From Symbiodinium natans (taxonomy: Eukaryota; Sar; Dinophyceae; Suessiales; Symbiodiniaceae), in assembly GCA_905221605.1 (NCBI GenBank), contig CAJNDS010000484.1, forward strand, positions 62,001 through 126,000: a stretch of DNA of 64,000 nt, given 5' to 3'. The position numbers and the translations under genes were made by a program. The notes under the pieces are model-generated. The model was not told the origin of the DNA. It saw nothing but the letters and a program-made list of their open reading frames with translations, and searched no databases. Below are positions 43,330 through 54,390 of the stretch, in pieces. Positions within the stretch are counted from its first letter, which is position 1, and every line of letters starts with the position of its first letter.

Positions 43330-44120
43330 CTTTTGTCTCTTTGTCTGTTTCTTCTGCACGGAAGTTTGCAAATGGCGACTGCTTGTGGTTTTCTGCTGTC
43401 TGACAGGGCTCTTCGGGCCTCCCGCTCGGATGGTGCTTTGAGGCCGCCAGAATTAGAATTGAGATTTGGGACGGCTTGGCTTGGGCGAGGCTTCGAAGAA
43501 GGTAGGGGGCTTCCAGCGCATGTCCCAAACATGATCCCCCTTTCTATGGCCCCGAAGGACAGCCGGCCGGCAGTCCAACACGTCGAGCCCGGAGCCAAGA
43601 GCTGCTGCTACATTGGGCGGGGGGGGGGGTGGGGTTTGACCTCCATATGGTGGGTTCTCCAAGAAGATTCCCGTGGCTCGCCCGATACATGTGGCCCAAC
43701 ATGTTCCTTTTTTTCCGAAAAAACGGGGGTGCCCTTTTGGGAAGAACGAATATGGTGTCTTGAGGGTATGTCCGGGACAACCCCCCTTCTACAGTATTTT
43801 GGGAAGTGCCATCATATGCTGCGACTTTCAAAACGGCTCCACCGGTGCGGTTCACTTTGGGTACTCGAGGCGCCAACGCTGCAGCGGCCAAGCTGTTGCT
43901 GTCCAAGAAGTCGGGTGAATTTCCAGGGAGCCCGTAGAAGTTGCGCGCCAATGGAGAGCCAGCCAGTGACAGGCATGACCACAATGCTAACTGTGCTAAT
44001 TTTAACGCTACGCGACCCGCCTCGGCCTGTCCCAGTGCATGGCGTAGGCTGCATGAGCAAGAAGCCGACGTGTCCTGAACCCCAAACATTCAGAATGACA
44101 ACCCTAGCACGGCGTGGCAG
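43330..44120. other. No gene identified
   Basis: A G run lies at 43618-43632. No exon supported. Confidence 0.35.
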
Positions 44121-44123
44121 AGC

Positions 44124-44169
44124 TGGGTTTAGGGTTGAGGGTTTAGGGATTAGGGATTAGGGTTTGACG
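44124..44169 (+). repeat. Interstitial telomere-like block, TTTAGGG type
   Basis: Units GGGTTTAGGG, TTGAGGG, TTTAGGG, ATTAGGG (twice) and TTTGACGG: a decayed TTTAGGG array. Confidence 0.78.
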
Positions 44170-44325
44170 GTTGAGTGCTTAGGGCTTAAGGTTGTCTGGA
44201 GCTTCGAGTTCGTGTCAAGGTTCCAGCTTAAACTCTTCGGCTCGTGTCACTTAATTTGCGGCCGTGCTCACACCAGTTGAGCCCCCGGCCCTCAAGCCAG
44301 CGCGTCGGAGCAGGAAAACTCCGCC

Positions 44326-44327
<2 letters not shown>

Positions 44328-44368
<41 letters not shown>

Positions 44369-44612
44369 GGGGGCGTGGGCGGGTTGAGGGGCGGTGGGGG
44401 GTTGGGGGGGGGGGGGGAGGTAGGGGGGGGGGGGGGGGGATAGGGGGTGGGGGGGGAGGGGTAGGGGGGGGGGGGGGGGGGGTGGGGGGGGGTAGGGGGG
44501 GGGGGGTAGGGGGGGGGGGGTAGGGGGGGGGTAGGGGGGGGTAGGGGGGGGGGTAGGGGGGGAGGGGTAGGGGCGGGGGGGGAGGGGGGGGGGCGTAGGG
44601 GGGGATAGTGGG
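44328..44612. repeat. Large poly-G field
   Basis: Almost 290 bases of G with regular single T, TA or A interruptions (GGGTAGGGGGG pattern). Strong G-quadruplex potential; also a likely assembly weak point. Minus-strand proline frames here are artefacts. Confidence 0.93.
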
Positions 44613-44619
44613 GTGGCGC

Positions 44620-45070
44620 CCTGCTGGGATGGGCTGCAACTGCCTCTGGTCCTGGCGAGACATCCGCTTGCGGACCCTCCTCTCCTAGGGGGGGTACCCA
44701 TTTGAAGCAAAAAAAGGGGGCCGAAAAGTGTTTGGGCCTGGGGGGAGGATTTGGAGGGGGGTGCCTGTTTTGACAACCTATACACCTTCGGCCCGAGGCC
44801 TCGGCGGACTTAGCTTAGATTGTTAGATTCATGCTCCTCGCAAAGCGAGTGGTCCAGAATCTGCCAGTTGCTTGTGAAGCAAGCGCTGGCTGTAGATAGA
44901 CGCATGCGAGCTGCAAGTTCCCATGGAAAAAGCTGTACATGCATGTGCTATCGATACATACGGATACACAGCATCACAGTCTCAGCTGGAGGAGGTAGCC
45001 TTCTTAGACGGCGAGGCTTGCGGTGGCAAGGCCCTCCGTCAAATCACAGACATCTCTAGCCCCGCGCCCA
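44620..45070. other. No gene identified
   Basis: No supported exon. Confidence 0.35.
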
Positions 45071-45089
45071 CTGAAATGCTGCTTCTGCT

Positions 45090-45830
45090 GTGCCACGAAG
45101 TGAGGTGGCCTGCGCAGCCCTCATCTCGTCTGCGAAGAGCCAATGCGTTCATCCGGAAAGGAAGCCGCCGTACCTTTGTCTGGGGCCTATTCTGAGAAGC
45201 CGGAGCTCCACAGAAGCCCCCAAAGCCAAGTCGGCGCAAGGCGGGGACTGCCCACGGAACGCCAAGACCTTCGACGAGAAGGCGCGTGTTGTGTGCTGCG
45301 TGTTTGATGTTCTCACAATACGTGAGCATGTGTGGGAGATATTTGCGAGAGTTGTTGAGCTGTCCAAGCTTCCAAAAAGGTCTGCGCGGCTGCAGCGTTC
45401 GTGTCATCAGCGAAGACACAGTGTGTGCATCCAGAGCGGAAGCCTCCATATCTCTGTGACGGCCTCAAAGTCAAAGCCCAGCTCAGAGGGTTCTTTTGGT
45501 GGCAGTTGGCCGGCCAGGCGGCGACTGTCCTCGCAACGGGTTCATGAAGGAAGCTCAGGACACGCCCAAGGTCAAGGACCAAGATGCCCAATGCCAAAAT
45601 CATCCAACTGAACTTGACAGCCTCTAGGCCTTCTAAAGCCTTGTCACATAACAGACAAGGTGTGCTCCGCGGCAGCCTTCGTGTCTTCTGTCAAGACACA
45701 GTGCGTGCATCCAGACAGAAAGGATCCTTATCTTTGTCACGCCCTCAGACTCAAACTAGGCTCACGTGTTGTGCGCACAATTGGCCAACAAGACTCCTGG
45801 GCTCAGGCGGAGACTGCCCTCGGGCTCCGA
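45090..45830. repeat. Three diverged ~280-base tandem units
   Basis: A shared block containing GTGCATCCAGA-type sequence, GGAAGCC or GGATCC, ATCTTTGTC/ATCTCTGTG and a following CAAAG/CTCAAA segment recurs with its CATCC core at 45150, 45429 and 45709, i.e. 279 and 280 bases apart. The copies agree at perhaps two thirds of positions over 80-100 bases and more loosely beyond. Each copy is also followed by a GCGGCGACTGTCCTCG/GGCGGAGACTGCCCTCG-type segment. No copy has an intact frame that I would call coding. Confidence 0.75.
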
Positions 45831-46102
45831 AGTTCAGCAATCTCTGAATCGGCGTGCTTCTTAGGAACTTCCTGCTTCTTGCTCAGCCTTCACGGTGAGT
45901 ATTCGCACGATGATCGTCAAGTGCTTGTTGCAGTCCGACAGCGATCAGCAGTCCTGCTCGAGGTTGCAGCGATGTAGCCTCTGCGCATGATTTCAAGTGT
46001 TGCAACTTGCTTTAGTCTCGTCGCCAGCCATCGCAAGCGTATGAGCATCAGAATCGAAGAAAGGGTTGCCAAGCTTCCGGAACTTCCTTGCACCCTGCAG
46101 CT

Positions 46103-49100
46103 ATGTCATCATTTCCAGCCACGGCGCCCTTCAAGCTGCCCGCCGGCAGCCGGTGGGGCGTGGAGCTTGAACCAAGCGAAGTGGATGATGAGAACGAGGC
46201 ATTCCCCTTTGCGACAACTGCCCTTTCTTTTGCTCCGCCCACCGGAGCAGTCCGCACTTTTCCCCCCTGAGCTGCTTCAGGAGGGGCCCCGCCTTCCATG
46301 GGGCATTCGAAAGACGCTCCTCCAGGAAGGTTCTTCGCAGGACCATCCGACGTCTGGCGATGAGGCACCACGGTGTTCCGACCCGCTTTGGTTCTGACTC
46401 TCAGTGTTCTGTCTCAGTGTTCTCTCAGCGGCTGAAGCTCTCGGCTTCTGACTCAGCAGGTGCGCATTCACTTCGATGTGCGGCTTCTGGACGGGACAGC
46501 GATTGGCTCGTCCAGGGACACCAAGCCCTTCGAGTTCATCGTCAACCAAAGGCCAGAGCTGGATATGTGTGGATATGTGTGGATATGTGTGTGTGTGTGT
46601 GTGTATGTGTTGTGCTTGGAATCATGTATAAAAAAAACGGTTTACATTGGTCGAGAGAGGCCGCTGGAGGTCATCCAAGGCTTGGAGATCGCGGTACAGA
46701 CAATGAAGTGCCCCGATGAAGAGAATTAGAGAATTTGCCCTTTTTTTGATGCCCCATCTTCTTGGCATGGAGAGGGTGGTCGTTTTTTGGTTCCAAGGAA
46801 GGGCGAAGCGCTGGCCTTAGTCTTCAGAGGCCCTCAGCACCGCAGGGATCAGCTTTTCGGAACTTCCGAGGTCGCGGAGTTCACGGTGGCGCCCAGGTTT
46901 GCCTATGACGATCTCGGCTCGCCGCCTTTGGTGCCCCCGGATGCGACCCTTGTCTTCGAGATCGAGCTCCTGGACTGGGAGAACAAGCTGGACGTGCTCG
47001 GGGATGGTCGTTGATTGGCCGCAGCTCACGAGAAAACTCCCTTCCCCCACTCCCTTCCCCCACTCCCTTCGCTTTCCGCTTCCCGACCAAAGAAAGTGGG
47101 GGCAAACGGTCAAGGTTCGGAAAGCGATAGAGTGGAAGAAGGGGGCGGGGGAAGTGGCAGAAAGCACTTAGCGGTGCAGGTTTGCACGCGCACTGCTGCC
47201 ACGCCAGCCATTCTTTTGACGGGTGTTGGCTGCTCCGCGAAGCTATTGCCTCTGTGCTTGTTGACAATTGCCTCGGGAAATCTTCCAACCTGAAGGAGTG
47301 CTTAGGCCCTGGGTTTCCCTGATTTTTTTTGGTATCTCTCTCTTTTTCATGTCAGCTCGCAATTGGGGGGGCATAGCATGGCACTGTTTCATTCACGTCG
47401 CAGGGTCGGGGGGGAACACGGGGTCCCAGGCGCCATCAAGACGATCCTTGAGAAGGGAACGCCGGGAACACTGGGCACACTGGGAAGCGCAAGGCCGCAA
47501 CGAGGCCAAGACGTGGTGGCTTCGCATGTTTACAATGCAGTGCGTGCAGTGCATGTAAGTCATGTAAGTCACATGCAGTACCATGTATGTCACATGTCAC
47601 TGTACATGAGTCTCGTTCGCCTCTGACGTGCCTTTTTTGAGGTCGTTTCCGTGACCATCACATCCCGCAAAGGGGACGTGCTTCTGGAACGCAGCAAGTT
47701 GGATCATACCGCCAGAGGCTTACGAGAAATGAGGGGGGGGGGGGGCACAAACTGGCCCCACCCCTTACCCGGCTGGCAGATGATGGCGCACATGTCCTTC
47801 TCATCTGCACTTTCCATCTAAGGTCGGCTCCAAGGACTTCGGCACTGTTTCTGGTATCATCACGGAGGTGCTGCTGACCATGAGCGAAGGCGAACGCTGC
47901 CAGGCTTCACATGGGGCCCTTCCCAGATCCTTCCCAGATCCTTCCCAGATCCTTCCCAGAGCCATCAGAGTTCGGCAGACGACAGGTCCTGCTGCGACGA
48001 TTTGCAGGCGACAAGATGGTGGAGTCTGGGTGGCACGGGTGACCGAAGGTGCTTGAAAGGGCTGAGCGCTAGGTGGGATACAGTTAACCATGCAAACGCT
48101 TGTTGATGAGGACTCCACTCACAGTGGCGCTACTGTGGACTTGCTGTTGGAGCATCTGGGCTGCAGATGCAGAGTGCAGATGCAGAGCGGCCGACTGCGG
48201 GTGCGCAGGCGAGTGTATGTGGCATTGGACCTCCTGCCCGAGCTCTCTGAGCAGGGTGGTTTGCTGGTGAAGAAGCTTGTCACAGCTGGAAGCGAGGATC
48301 CTCCTCAAGATGCGGATCTAGTAGCTTTGAGGGTGGACCGAGTCTTGGTGACCCGGTTGCAGATGTAGGTCACGATCTTTGACGACCGAGATGCCCCACT
48401 GCTAGTCTCGTGCCCTTATGGGCGTGGGTGCTTCTCACCTGAGGTCGGCCCTTCGGCAAAAGTCCACGTGTTGGACAAGGTTCTGAATTTTCCACTTGGG
48501 AGCGGGGATGTCTGCGACGCCCTGGACTTTGCAGCTGCCTCTATGCGTGTCGGCGAAGAGGCCACGCGCCGTTACTAGAAAAAACGAAGGGCGAAGGGTG
48601 ATACTTGCCAGTGATGTTCTGCAACACCCCTCGCGGAGGCCAAACTGGTTTGCAGAAGCCCGCTCAATTTTTCCGACGCACAGCTTGGCCTGACTGGCCT
48701 GACTTCTGTACCTACACCTGCAAGCAGAACTTCTTTGCTTCTTGAACCCTACGCTTAAACCCTTAGCCCTGACCTTGCAGCAGCATATCATTGGCCTCAA
48801 CAAGTTCAACATCTTGGTTTCAACAATTCGTCAAAATCTTATGAGTAGGCGTTGGCTTGAGAGACCTTCTGAGGCTAGGACCGCTAGGAATCTGTTGAAG
48901 AGCTTAGCTTTCTCCAGTTGAAGGATCGCAGTCCGATGGCAGCTCAGTTCACTTGTCAGAGATACCTCCCTGGCATCAGGATTTCGCGCTCGAGGCCACC
49001 TTTGAAGTGAAGCTTCTGAGTTTCAAGCTCAGTTGGGGTTTTTCTTATTGCTCTGCCTCTTCTCGAGTGGGAGAGAGCTCAGCGCAGCCTTTTGGCCTTT

Positions 49101-51060
49101 TGTTGAAATCAAGGCGTTGCCAGACAGGCAAACGCGGCCAACGCGGCCCTGCCCCTCGACGAGCGCCTCCAGTTGGCGGAGCGGCGCAAAGACATCGCCA
49201 CGAACTCGTTCAAAGAGGGCCGTGCCTTCGCTGCACAGAGACAGAGACGGAGAATGGGGCGAATCCCGTATGGGGCCCTGATGGTGCGGACTGAGCTTTA
49301 CGGATGCCTTGTCTCTGAGGCTATTGCTTCGCCTTGGAGCTGTATCGGAGGCTGGCAGAGGCCCTCTGAGTGCAGTCAAAACAAGTGGGCAGCGCAGGCT
49401 CATGGCCCCATTTGAGGGCGAGGAAGGTGCCAAGCAGTTCCGCAACATCTGCCAGCTCAACCGTGCAGCGTGTGCGGGACTTTGCCGAAGGGCCGAAGGG
49501 TCAACACATGTGACTGCGAGCTGTTTGAACTGACTGTCTGTAGCCGTTTCTTTGTTGGCCCTCTTGCAGCCTCTTGCAGGTTTCCTCAAGCTTGGGAAAC
49601 CACACGAAGCTCGACAGACGTGCTCGCGCGTGCTCGAGGAAGACCCCAGCAATGCGAAGGCGTGGACAGGTTGTGGAAAAAAACCTGGCGAAGATTGGAG
49701 AACGCAACAGAACACAGATCATACAAAATGCACGAAGCGCAAGGAACGCAAAGTCATGGCAACTGCTTCATACTTTGCGAGGCGCGCTATCGTCGGGCGC
49801 GCCCTGGCATGAAACAAAGGGAGCGATATGGAGCGAATTCTGACCCATACGGCTTGACCCAATTTGACCTTGCATCTCTCTTGGGGTCTCTCTAAGGGAG
49901 TCTCTCTCTCTTTTGGTGAGGACTTCTCTCTTCGAATTTCTCTTGTGCGAGTCTGCCTCTTCTTCTGAGGTCGGCGGAGTTTCAGCTCTCCAATTACTCG
50001 GATGCCCTGCAAGACCTGCAGGCTTTGCTGAAGCAGCAGCCATCGAACAGCCGCTTGTCTGGGCCAAAGGTTGGGGGATTCCGGTGCCTAAAGCCAGTGC
50101 CTGCCAGATTTTGCAGTTCGGTACATTGCTGTACATCGTGTCTTTGGCGCGGCATCCGCGGCCGGTTGCCTGCAAGCCCTGTAAGCTGACACCTCTGACT
50201 TGCACCGCCTTACGCCCTAAAAGAGGCTGCCACAAAAGATGCACCGACCATCCCAAAACTGTACTCTGCGGGATTCTGCGGGGATGTCACCTTCAGATCC
50301 AGCTCTGGGGCCGACTCGTCAGGACTGTCGGGCTAAAGGGGGGCCCAAAGGGGGTTTAACAGGGAATGCCGTCAAGGCCCAGCCTGTTCAATGTGGCAGG
50401 CGATGGGGAGGGTGGAGTGAGGGGTTGCTCTGGAGAGAAGCTCCAAGGGGCCAAGTGACCTCAGAGCCTTCCGCCGCCTTCACGCCTCTGTGGCCTCGCC
50501 TCTGCGGCTAGGGGCCCACACAACACCTAAGGTGAAGCAAGAGCTCTGGCAGATCAGGTCCGCAAGGCAAGTTTTCTTGCTTGTTTTGGGGGGCGGATTC
50601 GATGAGCTAGAAGGACAGTCTGAAGGAAAGTCATGAGAGGCTTCACAGTCCTAACCGGGGAGTGGGTCTTGCAGACACCGAGTGCCACATCATCCAAAGC
50701 TGGGTGCCTGTCGCTTACGCCTGCCGCAGGCTCAGCGTTCCTACTCCCAGGAGGCGCGGTTTGAGTAGGGCGGCACAAGTGGGGCAGCAGAGTGCTGATG
50801 GTAGGCAAGGGCTCCCCCTCCCTCCCTCCCTTGGCCGCCCCAACTGTGACTATGTTGAACACTTGTTCAATACATTTGGAGCCAGGAAATCCCTCATCCC
50901 AAGAAAATAGCCCTGTTCAGCAGTTCGGTTGAGTTTTGTTCATCGCCTGCGCGAAGGCCAAGGCTGCTGCAGCCAGGATGCTGGGCGACAAGAGCGAGCC
51001 GATCCGAGAAGGACCCCGCCCCCCTCCTTCCCCCTCCCCCCCCATGAACATCCCTGAAGA
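46103..51060 (+). CDS. FKBP-TPR immunophilin (FKBP4/ROF1-like), many exons
   Basis: A peptidyl-prolyl isomerase with several FKBP domains followed by TPRs, the type that binds the Hsp90 tail. Exon 46103 on: MSSFPATAPFKLPAGSRWGV. FKBP domain 1: exons 46460-46551 (VRIHFDVRLLDGTAIGSSRD, PFEFIVNQ), 46660-46707 (PLEVIQGLEIAVQTM), 46798-46807 (KKGE) and 46871-47006 (VAEFTVAPRFAYDDLGSPPL, PPDATLVFEIELLDWE). Domain 2: 47642 on (VVSVTITSRKGDVLLERSK) and 47823 on (VSGIITEVLLTMSEGERC). Domain 3: up to about 48362 (LLVKKLVTAGSEDPPQDADL), 48370 on (VTIFDDRDAPLLV, FAAASMRVGEEATRR) and 48958 on (EATFEVKLLSF). TPR part: about 49150-49225 (LQLAERRKDIATNSFKEG), an exon ending 49471 (FRNICQLNRAA), 49580 on (FLKLGKPHEARQTCSRVLEE) and about 49970-50055 (SAEFQLSNYSDALQDLQALL). 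A final piece (AKAKAAAARMLG, about 50945) is likely the C-terminus. Domain 1 keeps the most active-site-like residues; domains 2 and 3 look degenerate. Confidence 0.88.
46561..46610. repeat. GGATATGTGT/GT repeat in an FKBP intron
   Basis: Three GGATATGTGT units then a GT run, inside the intron 46552-46659. Confidence 0.9.
46798..46807 (+). other. 10-base microexon of the FKBP gene
   Basis: Exon 46660-46707 ends ATG AA at a GT donor; the 10 bases GAAGGGCGAA sit between CCAAG and a GC donor; the next exon (46871) starts GTC GCG GAG. Joined, they give TMKKGEVAEFTV, exactly the conserved M-K-K-G-E-x-A step of FKBPs. Without the microexon both motif and frame fail. Confidence 0.75.
47906..47962. 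repeat. 11-base tandem repeat in the FKBP gene
   Basis: Four copies of CCTTCCCAGAT, probably intronic. Confidence 0.9.
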
Positions 51061-51069
51061 AGTTAGGCC

Positions 51070-52790
51070 CTTGTTGTTGGGGGGTCCAATTCCAAACTCT
51101 CACAGGAGGCGCGTCGCACGAATCAGCGCTTCGGCTTGGCAGTTGGCACAAGAGGTCACGAGCAAATGTCCTTTGCAGTCGGGTTGATGCAACCCCGATT
51201 GGCGATTCTGAGGCCCTCACCTGCGCCAGCCTGCGAAGAGTTGCCGGAATGCTGCTGCCGTGCTTGCCTTCACTGACTGGAGGGTGACAAAAAGGTGGAC
51301 CGATTGCTTCCCTGGCTTCTTTGCACTTGCAGAACCGCAGAACCATGCCAGCTACTCTTGCAGCCGCATACATGTCTCGCTTGGGTGCTGAGGCACATCG
51401 CACTCCAAGCTGCATGAGATGCTTCGATGTGATTCGATGTGATGTCCGGTCGCAGTAAGGGTTTAAGGTTTAGCCTCAGCGGCTTGCCATTGGCAATTGC
51501 TCTTCAACTGGGACTCGGAAGCGCAATCTGGGATCTAAGGACCAATGGTTGTGCGACCCACTTGTTGCTGCAAGGGCATCGTCGAATGGCATCTTTTAGC
51601 GTTCAAGCTCTTTCGCGCAAAGTGGCTCTGCTTGTAGCCCTGAGTCCACCCCCCAATCATGGAGCGAAGAGACCTTGGAGATTGATGGAATAGGATGCTT
51701 GAGCAATCTTGAAGAGGACTGTGATGGATTAAGGCTGCAAAAAAGGATCTTCTCAGGGTTTTGAAGTGGCAGAGCTGCAAGAGCTGCAACAGTTGGAGGT
51801 TCCAATTTTCCAGGAGCTTCGTGCTCCTCTCCGAGGTGTAGCGAAGTCGCCATGGGGCGAGTTCCCCCAAAGCTCTTGGAGCGAAGCGAATCTTGCGGAG
51901 ACTGCAAGTCCTCGGGTGCAGAGTTTTGTGCTAAGGTGCAACTCAGTGACTCAGTGTAAGTGTGAGTTATTCATACTGGGCCTGTAGGCCGACACCGAGC
52001 TGTCAGTGTGAGCTGTGTTTTTTGTCTTAGGGTTCCTTCCGTGTGGGAGATGCTGAACTCTTGGCATTCCGTGCACCTTGCACATCCAGAGACACACCGA
52101 TGCGATACCAGCCCGTCGATAGAAAGCAGACGCTCCTTAACTCGTGCACTCCCTACTGCACAGCGCTTGAAAAGAAGTACGATGCATGACCGGATGTAAG
52201 CGAGACAGGTGACGGTTCCAACGTTGATTATTCACGGAGATCAGGACGAGGCCCGCCAAACGTCGAGAGAGCTTGACAGCTTGCACGCAGCACACGCAGC
52301 ATTCGCAGCATGCGCATGCCATCTGCTCCTTGCCAGATCAGCCCTGTGGAGCAGGCCTGGCTGGCGGGTTTGAGCTGAACATGCGCGACTGTTCCGCTTG
52401 CTCGTGGAGCATCGCATTTTGCAGGCTGTCTGTGCGCACAGAGCATGCAGCTCGGAGCGAAAGCTGGTACGGCCGCAGCCTTGGGGGGGCTTTGGAGGCC
52501 TTGAGGGGCCTTTGGCGTTGGCTTTGTGGTATTCGTGCGGCTTTGGGACTCTGAGACTTTGAGACTTGCAGAAACTTGCAGAAACTTGCAGCAACGTGCA
52601 AGTGCACGTCGAGTTCACGCTCGTACAGCGCTTCGTGGGCCAGCCTGAGGTATCCGCGCGCAGGGCACAACGATCTCCGGCTGCTCTCCCGAAGGGAGAC
52701 CAAGGGCCGTTCTTGTGATGTCTGCGGTACAGGATGTATTAGGATGAGCTTTGAAATGCGCCCCAGGTGCTTCTGATACTCAGCTTACGC
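51070..52790. other. No firm gene
   Basis: Open frames on both strands near 52240-52700 look weakly protein-like (plus: VEFTLVQRFVGQPEVSARRA near 52607) but strand cannot be decided. Near 52556-52605 GAAACTTGCA repeats in tandem three to four times. Nothing else supported. Confidence 0.35.
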
Positions 52791-52797
52791 TTGTGCA

Positions 52798-52935
52798 GGA
52801 GTACTATCGGGAGGTTGGCGCTCTCTGCGCCAGAGTGGTCACTGGAAATCCAGAGGCCTTGCCTCGCGAGCAGGATGCTCTTGAGTCATTAGACGAATGG
52901 AGACTCAGACTCTTAACTGACTCTTACAAGAGTTA
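52798..52935 (+). CDS. Probable exon, unknown helical protein
   Basis: After GCTTGTGCAG the frame reads EYYREVGALCARVVTGNPEA then LPREQDALESLDEWRLRLLT and ends with a stop at 52933-52935. It is clearly protein-like, with alternating charged and hydrophobic residues of a helix bundle. It may belong to a gene whose other exons are unrecognised. Confidence 0.4.
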
Positions 52936-52939
52936 GAGT

Positions 52940-54385
52940 CCTTTGAATGAGAGTTGGCATGTTTGGCATCTTCTGGAGGCGCTCACCGCACAAGACTCTG
53001 CCCAGAGCTGGCTGAGCATGATCAGCGACTTCATCGGAAATGCCTCGGCCTGGTCCTCAGAGGAACATTGCTTCATTGTGAATTGGAGTAAAGGCTGTTG
53101 AAGAGCTGCTAACCACGCTGTTGTGCATCTGCAAGCTTTCTGGGAATTTGCCAAGGCGCTCAAGTGCTTGCCGGGAGTACGGCGATGCTTTGTCAGCACG
53201 GCTGATGACGTTCCCACGCAGTCACCGCAATGATGCTCTGTGCTAGCATGCTGCAAAACCTGTTGTGTTTCCAGCTCGCACCGAGCTTCGGAAAAAGGTC
53301 GCAAAGAACATCAAAAAACGATCGTGCCTTGTAATCCAGGGCAGATGAAGGGACATCGCAGCGTGACTTGTGGACTGCTTCCGTCGGTCGTCAGGGATGC
53401 ACACGTCGCGCACACGTCGTGCTGTGAGCTGTATGCGATTTTTGCGATTGGCTCCGGAGCTTCAATCCTTGATCCGTGACGTGGCAAACAGGTGGGCAGT
53501 ACAGAGAAGAGCTCTGCAAGCAACATCCAGTAAATCCTATAGTCCCAATCTGCAGACCATACTTGAAATACTTGCTTCGCTGAATGCTTAAGCGATCCTC
53601 TAGTTGGTGTTCAGGCCATGCGACACGGCCTGCGGGGTGCACAGCAGCTGACGCGAAGCGCAGGCTTCTTGCACGATTGCAGCCATCTGGGAAGAAAGTG
53701 CTCGTTGCAGAGGACTAGCCAGGGATCTGCGACATCTCCACAGGCGGCCAAACCACGTGTAGAACTTTCCGTTCTTGTGTTTCTGTTCGGAATGATGTGC
53801 TCATATCGTGGCCGAGGCCTCATCACCGTGGAGTCTTGGCCAGGGGGTGTCTCCGCAGCCGCTCGGAGGAAACATGGACCCACAAAGCAGAAGCGACGAA
53901 ACGAAAGGGTTCTTGTGAGTTCAGCTCTGCAGCTTCTCGGAGGCACCTTTGATGAGACCTACACACACCCACATGCAGTGGCCACAGGGGGATCCGTGAA
54001 AGGGGAATCGCAGGGAATCGAGCATCTTCTGCGGCATAAGGCTTCATTTACGTCGGTTGCGTCCACGGCGACTCCAAGCCCAGGGCCGTTGCCTTGTCAC
54101 ATCTTGTCACTATGTGGCCCGTGTCAGTGTGTAGTCACTGTGTAATTCACTGCGATCCTTAGACATGAGAAGGCTTGAGAAGCGCTTGCAAATGAGGCCC
54201 GACATCCCAGAGAGCGAGAAGGGCGACGCGGAGGCGGAGAGATGCTGCGGCTGGAAGGTGCTCCAAACCTCACTGCCGGTTGTCAGGCCAAGCAGGAGTC
54301 TACGACCAAGCCTCGTGATCATGATGCCTTGCGGATGATAGCAGCATCTTTCACAGCCATCAGCCATCAGCCGTGCCCAAACTGC
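52940..54385. other. No firm gene; may hold 5' exons of the TMEM65 gene
   Basis: A plus-strand piece from ATG 54166 (MRRLEKRLQMRPDIPESEKG) is weakly coding and would suit an N-terminal exon of the following gene. The rest shows nothing I can support. Confidence 0.3.
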
Positions 54386-54390
54386 TTCAG

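Noticed and set aside
44228-44785. Proline-rich proteins on the minus strand and glycine-rich ones on the plus strand
   Set aside because: Produced by the poly-G field; any frame through it stays open.
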